Assembly: GCF_003330845.1 (NCBI RefSeq)
Contig: NZ_CP026121.1
Span: forward strand, 2,585,501-2,649,500
From: Streptomyces sp. Go-475
Lineage (GTDB): Bacteria > Actinomycetota > Actinomycetes > Streptomycetales > Streptomycetaceae
DNA length: 64,000 nt
Direction: 5' to 3'
The position numbers and the translations under genes were made by a program. This document shows positions 35,966-43,599 of the stretch, one piece after another; position 1 is the first letter of the stretch, and each line of letters opens with the position of its first letter. The notes under the pieces are model-generated. The model was given only the letters and a program-made list of their open reading frames with translations. It had not been told where the DNA came from and did no database searches.

Positions 35966-37243
35966 TCATGCGTGCCCCGTCAGACGGGCGTGAAGCGAAC
36001 GGGCCGAGGTGTCCGTGAGGGAGGCGATCTGGTCGACGATGACGCGCTTGCGGGCGCGGTCGTCCGGCGCCCGGTCGAACAGGGCGCGGAACTGCGGGTC
36101 CAGGCCGTCGGGGGCGCGGGCGGTGAGCGCCTCGGCCAGTTCGGCGACGACGATCCGCTGGTCGGCACGGAGCCGCTCCTGCTCGGCGCGCTGCATGACG
36201 TAGAGGTCGGCGACGGCCTTGAGGACGGCGCACTCCACGCGGGTCCCGCGCGGGACGACCAGTTCGGCGGCGTACCGGGTGAGCCGTCCGGTGCCGTACG
36301 CGGCGCGGGTCGCCGTCTCGGAGGCGAGGCAGAAGCGGCCGATGAGCTGGCTGGTGGCGTCCTTGAGCCGGGCCTGGGCGACGGCGGTGCCGTCGTAGCC
36401 GTGCGGCCACCACTCCTGCGCGAGGAGCCGGTCGAGGGCCTCGGCGAGTTCGGCGGGGTCGGTGTCGGCCGGGACGTACCGGCCGAGGGCGACCTGGAAG
36501 ACGTCCCGGCGTTCGGGTTCCGCGTGCAGGCAGTTCGGGTCGATGTGGCCGGCGTGCAGGCCGTCCTCCACGTCGTGCACCGAGTAGGCGACGTCGTCGG
36601 ACCAGTCCATGACCTGCGCCTCGAAGCAGGTGCGGGTGCCGGGGGCGTCCTTGCGGACCCAGTCGAAGACGGGGCGGTCGTCCTCGTAGACGCCGAACTT
36701 GTGCGACGCCGGGTCGGTGGGGTGGGCGCCGCGGGGCCAGGGGTACTTGGTGGCGGCGTCGAGGGCGGCGCGGGTGAGGTTGAGGCCGACGGAGCCCTCG
36801 GGGGTGAAGCGTTTGGGCTCGATGCGGGTGAGGAGCCTGAGGGACTGGGCGTTGCCCTCGAAGCCGCCGCAGTCGGCCGCGAACTCGTTGAGGGCCTGTT
36901 CGCCGTTGTGGCCGAAGGGCGGGTGGCCGAGGTCGTGGGAGAGGCAGGCGGCTTCCACGAGGTCCGGGTCGCAGCCGAGGGCCGCGCCCAGCTCGCGGCC
37001 GACCTGGGCGCATTCGAGGGAGTGGGTGAGGCGGGTGCGGGGGCTGGCGTCCCAGGCGGGGCCGAGGGTGCCGGGCGTTACCACTTGGGTTTTGCCGGCG
37101 AGTCTTCTCAGGGCGGCGCTGTGCAGGATCCGGGCCCGGTCGCGTTGGAAGGCCGTGCGGCCGGGGCGCTTGTCGGGTTCCGGGGCCCAGCGGTCGACTG
37201 ACGTCGGGTCGTAGGCCGGGGGGTTTGTCGGGGTGCCTGCCAT
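35966..37243 (-). CDS. dgt: deoxyguanosinetriphosphate triphosphohydrolase
   Basis: A 425-residue HD-domain enzyme that hydrolyses dGTP to deoxyguanosine and triphosphate. The metal ligands are seen in [38 protein letters not shown] and [19 protein letters not shown], in the normal order. [22 protein letters not shown] opens the family domain. ATG 37243 is preferred over in-frame upstream codons because [13 protein letters not shown] gives the usual length. This gene is commonly near dnaG in actinobacteria. The upstream region carries an inverted copy of the dispersed motif. Confidence 0.92.
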   Translation of the reverse strand: MAGTPTNPPAYDPTSVDRWAPEPDKRPGRTAFQRDRARILHSAALRRLAGKTQVVTPGTLGPAWDASPRTRLTHSLECAQVGRELGAALGCDPDLVEAACLSHDLGHPPFGHNGEQALNEFAADCGGFEGNAQSLRLLTRIEPKRFTPEGSVGLNLTRAALDAATKYPWPRGAHPTDPASHKFGVYEDDRPVFDWVRKDAPGTRTCFEAQVMDWSDDVAYSVHDVEDGLHAGHIDPNCLHAEPERRDVFQVALGRYVPADTDPAELAEALDRLLAQEWWPHGYDGTAVAQARLKDATSQLIGRFCLASETATRAAYGTGRLTRYAAELVVPRGTRVECAVLKAVADLYVMQRAEQERLRADQRIVVAELAEALTARAPDGLDPQFRALFDRAPDDRARKRVIVDQIASLTDTSARSLHARLTGHA

Positions 37244-37324
37244 GTGTCGACAGTACGGGCATGTGTGTGCTGGACGCCGTGGTGTGTGCCGAGTTCGGTG
37301 GTGTGGCGTGTGCGGGCCCGTCGT

Positions 37325-37350
37325 GGCTGGTCGCGCAGTTCCCCGCGCCC
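37325..37350 (-). repeat. dispersed motif, copy 3 (inverted)
   Basis: GGCTGGTCGCGCAGTTCCCC followed by GCGCCC is the reverse complement of the motif at 25759. It lies between the sirohydrochlorin chelatase stop and the dgt start. Confidence 0.8.
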
Positions 37351-37375
37351 TGAGGACGCGACCCAACGCCCCGTT

Positions 37376-38143
37376 TCAGGCCGAGGCCAGTGCCGGTTCG
37401 GCAGCCGCCGTCAGTGCTTCCTGGTATCGGTGGAGGACGAGCCGGGCCATCGCAGGGTGCGTGCCGAGGGGGGCCGCCGCTGTCCACGGGGCCGCTTGGG
37501 CGCACTCCGTGGCGAAGCGGCCGGGGGCCGTGAAGTAGGAGGCCAGGGCTATGTGGTGGCGGCCCCTGGCGACGAGGGTGCGGACGGCCTGCTGGACCGT
37601 GGGGGTGGCCGCGGAGGCGTAGGCCGGGATGACGGGGACGCCGAGGCGGGTCGCCAGGAGGTGGGCCGTGCGGCCCGTGTCCGTCTTCGCGTCCGGGTCG
37701 CGGGAGCCGGCCGCGGCGAGGACGACCGCGCTGGTGCGGCGGGGGGTCGCGCCCCAGCCCGCCTCCAGGAGGCGGGCGTGGAGGGCGTCCACCAGCAGGG
37801 GGTGCGGGCCCAGGGGGGCCGCCAGGTGGGTGCGGGCCGGGGAGGCCGCGGCCATCTCGGGGATGTCCTGCTTGACGTGGTAGCCGCGGCTGAGGAGGAG
37901 CGGGACCAGGACCGCCTCGGTGTCGCCCAGGGCGGCGAGGGTGTCGGGGAGCAGGGGGGCGTTCAGTTCGATGTGCCCGAGGTGGACGGGCACGTCGGGG
38001 CGGAGCGCGCGGACCTGGTCGAGGAGCGCGCGTACGGTGCTCAGCGCGCGCGGGTCGCGGCTGCCGTGGGCCACGACGACGAGGGCGGGCGGGGCCGGGC
38101 GGCGCGTGGCGGGCGGCGGGACGAGGCTGAGCTGGCTGGGCAT
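37376..38143 (-). CDS. sirohydrochlorin chelatase (CbiX-like)
   Basis: A 255-residue protein with two CbiX halves. Half one: ALVVVAHGSRDPRALSTV, with the metal-binding HGS motif, and LSRGYHVKQDIPEM. Half two: VVLAAAGSRDPDAKTDT, in which the histidine is replaced by alanine (AGSRD), and ALASYFTAPGRFATE. It inserts Fe (or Co) into sirohydrochlorin to make siroheme or a cobalamin precursor. Siroheme is the cofactor of the nitrite reductase encoded at the end of this window, although the genes are not adjacent. Confidence 0.85.
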   Translation of the reverse strand: MPSQLSLVPPPATRRPAPPALVVVAHGSRDPRALSTVRALLDQVRALRPDVPVHLGHIELNAPLLPDTLAALGDTEAVLVPLLLSRGYHVKQDIPEMAAASPARTHLAAPLGPHPLLVDALHARLLEAGWGATPRRTSAVVLAAAGSRDPDAKTDTGRTAHLLATRLGVPVIPAYASAATPTVQQAVRTLVARGRHHIALASYFTAPGRFATECAQAAPWTAAAPLGTHPAMARLVLHRYQEALTAAAEPALASA

Positions 38144-38356
38144 GCGTCGATGGTCGCGGCGCCACGTTGCCTCCCCGTTGCGTGGGAGTCACGGGTGTTT
38201 ACCAGCGGTTCACCATGCGGGACAGGGGGTCTGTGAGGTGCCTTGAGCTGGGGTTTCGATGTTTCGCGTGAAGCTGGTCACGTGGCTGCGGATGAACCGG
38301 GCGCCCCCGCCGGGCGTCCCTGACTGTCGAGAGCCGACCTGGGGAGGGACCGTCCG

Positions 38357-39043
38357 ATGCGTCTTCCGGCGTTTCGCAGACCGCGGCTGCCGCGTACCCG
38401 GCGGGGGCAGCGGCGGCTGGTGCAGGCCGTGATGGCCGGGTGCGTGCTCGGGCTGCTTCCGGCGACCTGGATGTACGTCGCGGCGGGTGACCGGCTGCGG
38501 ACGACGGCCGATGTGCCGCGGACCGATGTGGCCGTGGTGTTCGGTGCGGGGCTGTGGGACGGGGAGCCCTCGCCGTATCTCGCGCACCGGCTGGACGCGG
38601 CGGCGGAGCTGTACCGGGCGGGGCGGGTCGAGGTGGTGCTCGTCACCGGGGACAACAGCCGGGAGGACTACGACGAGCCGGACGCGATGCGCGGGTACCT
38701 GACGCGCCACGGGGTGCCCGACGGGCGGATCGTCAGCGACTACGCCGGGTTCGACACCTGGGACTCGTGCGTGCGCGCGAAGAAGATCTTCGGTGTGGAC
38801 GAGGCCGTGCTGATCAGCCAGGGGTTCCACATCCGGCGGGCGGTGGCGCTCTGTCAGGCGGCGGGGGTCGCCTCGTACGGGGTCGGGGTGGACGCGGTGC
38901 ATGACGCGACCTGGTACTACGGGGGCGCGCGGGAGATCTTCGCCGCCGGGAAGGCCGCTCTGGACGCGGTGTTCCGGCCGGATCCGCGGTTCCTCGGGCC
39001 CCGGGAACCGGGTGTGGAGCGGGCGTTGACCACGGCCGAATAG
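38357..39043 (+). CDS. SanA/YdcF family (DUF218) membrane-anchored protein
   Basis: A 228-residue protein with one N-terminal membrane helix (LVQAVMAGCVLGLLPATWMYV) after a positively charged start, then an extracytoplasmic DUF218 domain: DVAVVFGAGLWDGEPSPYLAHRL, VVLVTGDNSREDYDEPDAM, VSDYAGFDTWDSCVRAKKIFG and AVLISQGFHIRRAVALC. SanA/ElyC relatives act in envelope integrity or peptidoglycan and antigen metabolism. ATG 38357 comes after GGGAGGGACC. It is monocistronic. Confidence 0.85.
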   Translation: MRLPAFRRPRLPRTRRGQRRLVQAVMAGCVLGLLPATWMYVAAGDRLRTTADVPRTDVAVVFGAGLWDGEPSPYLAHRLDAAAELYRAGRVEVVLVTGDNSREDYDEPDAMRGYLTRHGVPDGRIVSDYAGFDTWDSCVRAKKIFGVDEAVLISQGFHIRRAVALCQAAGVASYGVGVDAVHDATWYYGGAREIFAAGKAALDAVFRPDPRFLGPREPGVERALTTAE

Positions 39044-39212
39044 CCTCTCGGACGGATCCGGACGTTCTGCCAGGACAGGTTTGACGGGCATATTTCACCC
39101 CGGAGCGTGAAAAACAGCCCGGCGCTCTCCGTGTCCGTTCGCTCACGCTTAGTGTCTTCGCCGTGCGGCGGCGGATCGGGCCGCCGCCGCGAACTGGGGG
39201 AAAGGACACCTG

Positions 39213-39521
39213 ATGACTCGACTTCGCTCCGCGCTGGTGATGGCCGCCGCGGGCGCGCTGCTGGTCCTGCCGGCCGCGATGGGGACCGCCTCGGCGGCGC
39301 CCGTGGCGGCCGGGGCGGTCCGGGCTCCGGAGCCGGGGTGCGCCAAGCTCGGCGCCTGGGGGCAGTGGTGGGCCGACATCCGCAACGTGTGCGGGCACAC
39401 CATCAGGGCCAGCGTGGAGGTCGACGGCTTCGACCCGTCGTGCATCCAGATCGGTCCCCACTCGGTCGGGCGGATCGGTCTGGACGAGGGCGACGACCCG
39501 TACTACGCGTACGAGTGCTGA
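39213..39521 (+). CDS. small secreted protein with four cysteines (tendamistat-like pattern)
   Basis: A 102-residue exported protein. Residues 1-29 are a signal peptide (MTRLRSALVMAAAGALLVLP, cleavage after TASAA). The mature part has Cys43, Cys60, Cys77 and Cys102, three tryptophans and a Tyr-rich end. The cysteine spacing (17, 17, 25) and the run NVCGHTIRASVEV resemble the proteinaceous alpha-amylase inhibitor tendamistat (16, 18, 28). The inhibitory Trp-Arg-Tyr triplet is not present. I infer a small disulfide-bonded beta protein; the target is unknown. GGGGGAAAGG precedes the ATG. Confidence 0.65.
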   Translation: MTRLRSALVMAAAGALLVLPAAMGTASAAPVAAGAVRAPEPGCAKLGAWGQWWADIRNVCGHTIRASVEVDGFDPSCIQIGPHSVGRIGLDEGDDPYYAYEC

Positions 39522-39548
39522 CCGGGCGGCGCGTGGGTGAACCGATCG

Positions 39549-39577
39549 GGGGCCGTGTCCTGACCAGGCACAGCCCC
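39549..39577 (+). terminator. hairpin terminator after the secreted protein gene
   Basis: GGGGC...GTG.CCTG pairs with CAGG.CAC...GCCCC around a two-base loop, with two mismatches, 28 nt beyond the stop. Confidence 0.45.
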
Positions 39578-39585
39578 TGAACGTG

Positions 39586-39635
39586 GCCGGGGAGCGGGAG
39601 CGCGGCCGGCGCGCTCCGCGTCTCCCGCCCCCGGC
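39586..39635. terminator. convergent-gene hairpin
   Basis: GCCGGGGAGCGGGAG (39586-39600) pairs with TCTCCCGCCCCCGGC (39621-39635) with one bulge. It lies immediately before the stop of the minus-strand enoyl-CoA hydratase gene and can serve that gene. Confidence 0.55.
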
Positions 39636-39637
39636 TG

Positions 39638-40405
39638 TCAGCGCCCTCGGAAGACGGGTGGGCGCTTCTCCAGGAACGCCGTCATCCCCTCCTTCTGGTC
39701 GTCGGTGGCGAACAGGGCGTGGAAGACGCGGCGTTCGAAGCGGATGCCGTCGCGCAGGCCGGTTTCGAGGGCCTGGTCGACGCACTCGCGGGCCGCCCTG
39801 ACCGCCATGCGGCCGTACGAGGCGATCGTCGCCGCCGCTTCGAGGGCCTCGGGCAGCACCCGGTCGTCCGGGACCACTCGGGAGACGAGACCGCAGCTTC
39901 CAGCCTCCCGCGCGTCCATCGTGCGGCCGGTGAGGACCAGGTCCATCGCCTTGGCCCGGCCGACCAGCCGGGTCAGCCGCTGGGTGCCGCCGATACCGGG
40001 GATCACGCCCAGCTTGATCTCCGGCTGGCCGAAGACGGCCGACTCCCCCGCGACGACCAGGTCGCACATCATCGCCAGCTCGCAACCGCCGCCCAGCGCA
40101 GGGCCGTTGACGGCGGCGATCTTCGGGGTGCGCAGGTCCGCGAACTCCTCCCAGGCGGCGAAGCAGTCCTCGGCGGCCATGTCGACGGCCGACTTGGGGG
40201 CCATCTCCTTGATGTCGGCGCCCGCCGCGAAGACGCGTTCCGAGCCGGTGACGACGAAGCAGCCGGTCCCGGGGTCCGCGTCCAGCGGGCGGAGCGTGTC
40301 CAGGAGTTCGGCGAGGAGCGCGCCGTCGAGCGCGTTGCGGACGTGCGGGCGGTGCAGGCGCACGGTCACGACACGGCCGTGCCGCTCGACCTTCAGGTTG
40401 TTCAT
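39638..40405 (-). CDS. enoyl-CoA hydratase/isomerase
   Basis: A 255-residue crotonase-fold enzyme. The oxyanion-hole segments are GSERVFAAGADIKEMAP and LGGGCELAMMCDLVVA. The catalytic glutamate is in FGQPEIKLGVIPGIGGTQRL; the second usual glutamate region fits as well. It probably hydrates 2-enoyl-CoA in beta-oxidation-like reactions. ATG 40405 is chosen over an upstream in-frame start because AGGAG precedes it. It is the last gene of a three-gene operon with the membrane flavoprotein (31-nt gap) and the adenylating enzyme, so its substrate may be an acyl product of that pair. Confidence 0.9.
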   Translation of the reverse strand: MNNLKVERHGRVVTVRLHRPHVRNALDGALLAELLDTLRPLDADPGTGCFVVTGSERVFAAGADIKEMAPKSAVDMAAEDCFAAWEEFADLRTPKIAAVNGPALGGGCELAMMCDLVVAGESAVFGQPEIKLGVIPGIGGTQRLTRLVGRAKAMDLVLTGRTMDAREAGSCGLVSRVVPDDRVLPEALEAAATIASYGRMAVRAARECVDQALETGLRDGIRFERRVFHALFATDDQKEGMTAFLEKRPPVFRGR

Positions 40406-40436
40406 CTGCCTTCTCCTCACGAGGGGTTACGACGGG

Positions 40437-41693
40437 TCACGAGTCCCAGATCGCGCCGTACGCCGGGATCCCCCGCCGCTCCAGGCCGTGGACCACCTGC
40501 CAGGTCAGTCTCTTGTTGGAGATGCAGATGACCGCTTCGGCGCCGAAGTCCCGGTAGGCCTCGTGGGCGAGGCGCACCATGTCGGGCTTGCCGTGCCGGG
40601 AGGTGTCCCAGACCAGGGCGTGCGGCTGGGCGGCGAGGATCTCGTCGACGAGTGCGTCGCCGTAGGTGGCCCGGGGGTCGCGGGTCGCCCAGACCAGGCG
40701 GGAGGGGACCTCGGCGGCGAGCAGGTGCGGCAGGCAGGGGCCGATGCCGCTGCCGGTCGCGACGTAGACGACCTTGCGGAACAGCACCTCGATGTTGGCG
40801 ACGCCGGCCGTGGTGATGCCCTTGACCCAGACCTGTGCGGGCAGGTCGTCGATGAAGGAGCCGGTCCAGTCGCCCGCCCGCGAGATGGTCAGGCGGAAGC
40901 CGGGCTCGCCGGGCGTGGGGACGTTGGCGAACGAGTGCCATTCCTTCAGCGGGCTGCGGCTGATCGCGGTGGACGAGCCCGCGAAGGGGGTCTCGCCGTG
41001 GTCGAAGCGGGCCAGCACGACGTGGGAGGAGGGGCGTTCGAGGCGCACGTCCACCTTGCGCAGCCGCAGCCAGGGCAGGGCGACGCTGAAGGTGACGACC
41101 GCGAGCACGCCGACCTGCCAGGGGCCCGGCGACGCCAGCAGCGTGTGCGTCCAGAACAGGGCGAGGGCCGTCCAGCCGCCGAAGCGGTGGATCCGCTCGA
41201 AGTGGTCGTGGTGGCGGGCGCGGAAGGGCGGCAGGGCGGTGGCGACGACGAGCGCGAGGAGCGCCAGCAGAGCCCAGCCGACGGCCCTGGGGGCGCCGTC
41301 CGGGGTGCTGATCGTCAGCGCCAGGAACCAGGCCGTGCCCGCCAGTGCCCCGCCCACGTGCAGTCCGCCGAAGTGGTACACCTTGCCGAGCGTCCAGCGG
41401 ACCTTCAGCGGCCAGGTCGTCGGGGCCGCCGTCGCCAGCCGGAAGAGCAGGTTGATGACGTACTGCTGGCGTATCAGCACGGCGAGGGCGAGGTTGGCGA
41501 GGGCCGCGTGCCCGAGGGTGGGCGTGGCCAGGGGCCAGTGCGCCCAGGCGAACGCGGCGTTGGCCAGCAGGACCAGGGCCGCGAGGCGGTGGTAGTGCAT
41601 CAGGGCGGGGTGCTTGAGCGCGCGGCGCGCGGCCGGGAGCAGCGGTGGGAGGTCGCCGGTGCCCTGGCGGGCCCGGGGCGGGGACGTGGTCAT
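40437..41693 (-). CDS. TmpA-like membrane flavoprotein (ferredoxin-reductase-like)
   Basis: A 418-residue protein. The N-terminal half has about six membrane helices (YHRLAALVLLANAAFAWAHW, VGGALAGTAWFLALTI, AVGWALLALLALVVATALP and others) with paired histidines that could bind heme. The C-terminal half is an FAD/NAD(P)H reductase: FRKVVYVATGSGIGPCLPHLL and a final AVICISNKRLTW...GLERRGIPAYG. The start ATG 41693 overlaps the stop of the adenylating enzyme gene. The architecture and partner recall TmpA of Aspergillus nidulans, a membrane flavoprotein that acts with the adenylating enzyme TmpB in a developmental signal pathway. Homology needs testing. Confidence 0.75.
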   Translation of the reverse strand: MTTSPPRARQGTGDLPPLLPAARRALKHPALMHYHRLAALVLLANAAFAWAHWPLATPTLGHAALANLALAVLIRQQYVINLLFRLATAAPTTWPLKVRWTLGKVYHFGGLHVGGALAGTAWFLALTISTPDGAPRAVGWALLALLALVVATALPPFRARHHDHFERIHRFGGWTALALFWTHTLLASPGPWQVGVLAVVTFSVALPWLRLRKVDVRLERPSSHVVLARFDHGETPFAGSSTAISRSPLKEWHSFANVPTPGEPGFRLTISRAGDWTGSFIDDLPAQVWVKGITTAGVANIEVLFRKVVYVATGSGIGPCLPHLLAAEVPSRLVWATRDPRATYGDALVDEILAAQPHALVWDTSRHGKPDMVRLAHEAYRDFGAEAVICISNKRLTWQVVHGLERRGIPAYGAIWDS

Positions 41694-43210
41694 CGGGCCA
41701 CCGCCAGACTGTCGTCGAGCATCCGCAGCAGCGCCTGTTTGTCGACCTTGCCGCGGTCGGTCTCCGGCAGGAAGGCCAACGGCAGGACCCGCTCGGGCAC
41801 GCAGTAGTACGGCAGGGCCTCCGCGACGGCGCGGCGGGCCGCTTCGGGGTCGATGTCGGCCGGGCAGACGAAGGACACCAGGGTGCGGGCGTCGCGCCGC
41901 AGGGTGACCGCGCGGGTGCAGCCGGCGGCCGACTCCAGCACCGCGGAGACGGAGTCCAGTTCGACGCGGAAGCCGCGCACCTTGACCTGGTCGTCGGTGC
42001 GGCCGAGGTGTTCGAGCTGCCCGTCGGGGGTCCAGCGGCCGAGGTCCCTGGTGCGGAACATACGGCGGCCGCCGCCGAGGAACGGGTCGGGGGCGTAGCG
42101 CTCGGCGTTGAGGGCGTCGTCGCCGAGGTAGCCGGCGGAGACGCAGTCGCCGCCCGCCCACATCTCGCCCACCTCGCCGATGGGCAGGGGGCGGCGGTCG
42201 GCGTCGAGGACGTAGACGGTGTTGTTGGGGGTGGGGCGGCCGATGGTGAGCAGCGGGGCGGACGGGTCGTGGCGGCCCATCGTGTTGACGATGGTGGTCT
42301 CCGTGGGGCCGCAGCAGTTGTAGAAGGCGGCCTGCCGGGCCCAGCGGTCGGCCAGCGGGCGCGGGCAGGGCTCCCCGGCGACGGCGACGGTGCGCACCCG
42401 CGGGCAGGCGGCGGGGTCGAGGCCGGACAGCACGGTCGGCGTGGCGATGAGCACGTCGGCGGTGCGGGCCGCGGCCGCGATGTCCTTGCCGCGGATGACG
42501 AGGGTGCCGCCGTGGGCGAGGCAGCCGAGGATCTCCCAGGCCGCCATGTCGAAGGCGATGTTGAGGAGCTGGGCGACCCGGTCGCCGGGGCGGACGCCCA
42601 GGGAGCCCGGTGCGGTGAGCAGGATGTTGGCGACGTTGCGGTGGGTGACCCGCACGCCGTTGGGGCGGCCGGTGGTGCCGGAGGTGAACAGGACGTAGCA
42701 GCCGTGGTCGCCGGTGACGCGCGGGCGCGGGGCCGGGGCGGGGGGCTGCGGTTCGTCGAGCGGGAGCAGCAGGTGGCCGTCCGGCAGCGGTACGCGGTGG
42801 GCGTGTTCGGCGGTGGTGAGGACGACGCGGGTGCGGGCGGTGCGGATGACGTGGGTGAGCTGCGCCGGGGGCGCGAGGCCGACGTCCTGCGGGACGTAGG
42901 CGGCGCCGGCCTTCAGGATGCCGAGCAGGCCGACGAGCATCGGCAGCGAGCGGCGGACGAAGAGGCCGACGTGGTCACCGGGCCGTACGCCCTCGCGGAC
43001 CAGGCGGGCGGCGAGGGCGCCGGCGTACCGGTCGAGTTCGCCGTAGGTCAGGCGCGCGCCCTGGTGCTCGGCGGCCACGGCGTGCGGGGCGGCCGCCGCC
43101 TGCCGGGCTATGGCGTGGTGCAGGAGCGGGTCGGGGACGGGGACGGCGGGACCCCGGCCGAACTGCCGGAAGAGGTGCCGGTCCTGGGGGGTGAGGTGGC
43201 GCAGAGGCAT
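41690..43210 (-). CDS. stand-alone amino-acid/acyl adenylating enzyme (TmpB-like)
   Basis: A 506-residue AMP-forming enzyme of NRPS adenylation-domain type: YVLFTSGTTGRPNGVRVTH (P-loop), FYNCCGPTETTIVNTMG, AGYLGDDALNAERY, RTRDLGRWTPDGQLEHLGR, DDQVKVRGFRVEL and the catalytic-lysine end DRGKVDKQALL. There is no carrier or condensation domain. ATG 43210 follows AGGAGG. Its stop overlaps the start of the membrane flavoprotein, and the enoyl-CoA hydratase follows, so the three probably make or sense one small molecule. The substrate code was not derived. Confidence 0.85.
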   Translation of the reverse strand: MPLRHLTPQDRHLFRQFGRGPAVPVPDPLLHHAIARQAAAAPHAVAAEHQGARLTYGELDRYAGALAARLVREGVRPGDHVGLFVRRSLPMLVGLLGILKAGAAYVPQDVGLAPPAQLTHVIRTARTRVVLTTAEHAHRVPLPDGHLLLPLDEPQPPAPAPRPRVTGDHGCYVLFTSGTTGRPNGVRVTHRNVANILLTAPGSLGVRPGDRVAQLLNIAFDMAAWEILGCLAHGGTLVIRGKDIAAAARTADVLIATPTVLSGLDPAACPRVRTVAVAGEPCPRPLADRWARQAAFYNCCGPTETTIVNTMGRHDPSAPLLTIGRPTPNNTVYVLDADRRPLPIGEVGEMWAGGDCVSAGYLGDDALNAERYAPDPFLGGGRRMFRTRDLGRWTPDGQLEHLGRTDDQVKVRGFRVELDSVSAVLESAAGCTRAVTLRRDARTLVSFVCPADIDPEAARRAVAEALPYYCVPERVLPLAFLPETDRGKVDKQALLRMLDDSLAVAR

Positions 43211-43599
43211 GGTCGGGTGGCCTCCTGGCTGTTTCGAGGGTCGGATTGCCACAGGCGGTGCGGCCTCGGGTGGAGGCAGCCGCTGTGGATGCAGCCGGAC
43301 GAACGGCGGGCATGCCCGGGTGTCGAACGCCGTGCGGAGTCGTGCGAGCGCTGCGCGTAGCGAGAGCGTAGCCCCGCTGCTTCAACACTCAACGAGGTCG
43401 GATCGGCCAAGAAAGGAATGAAATGAGCCACATGTGCCGTTTCCTGTCACAGAGGCAACGTCCGTGCCGGTCGGCGGCGACGTGAAGGTGGGCAGCCCTG
43501 TGCCCTCACGAGGGCGAGGCGGCGGCGGGGAGGTCCCCGTCCCGGCCGCGTAACAGGGAGCCGTCCCGGGCGTAACACGGCCGAAGCACGCTGGACGGC
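43211..43599. other. intergenic region between divergent operons
   Basis: 389 nt without a convincing gene. It must hold the promoters of the adenylating-enzyme operon (minus) and nasA (plus). The A/T-rich stretch around 43400-43440 and the GlnR-like box at 43550-43587 are the only distinct signals seen. Confidence 0.5.
43550..43587 (+). promoter_or_regulatory. GlnR-like box before nasA
   Basis: Two GTAAC elements lie exactly 22 bp apart (43550 and 43572), and GAAGC follows the second after 6 bp (43583). This fits the actinobacterial GlnR pattern GTnAC-N6-GaAAC repeated every 22 bp, except that the first b-site (43561) is poor. It ends 12 nt before the nasA start. Confidence 0.5.

Noticed and set aside
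43211..43431. Small genes between the adenylating enzyme and nasA
   Set aside because: Short frames exist on both strands, but none has a ribosome site, codon bias or recognisable motif.
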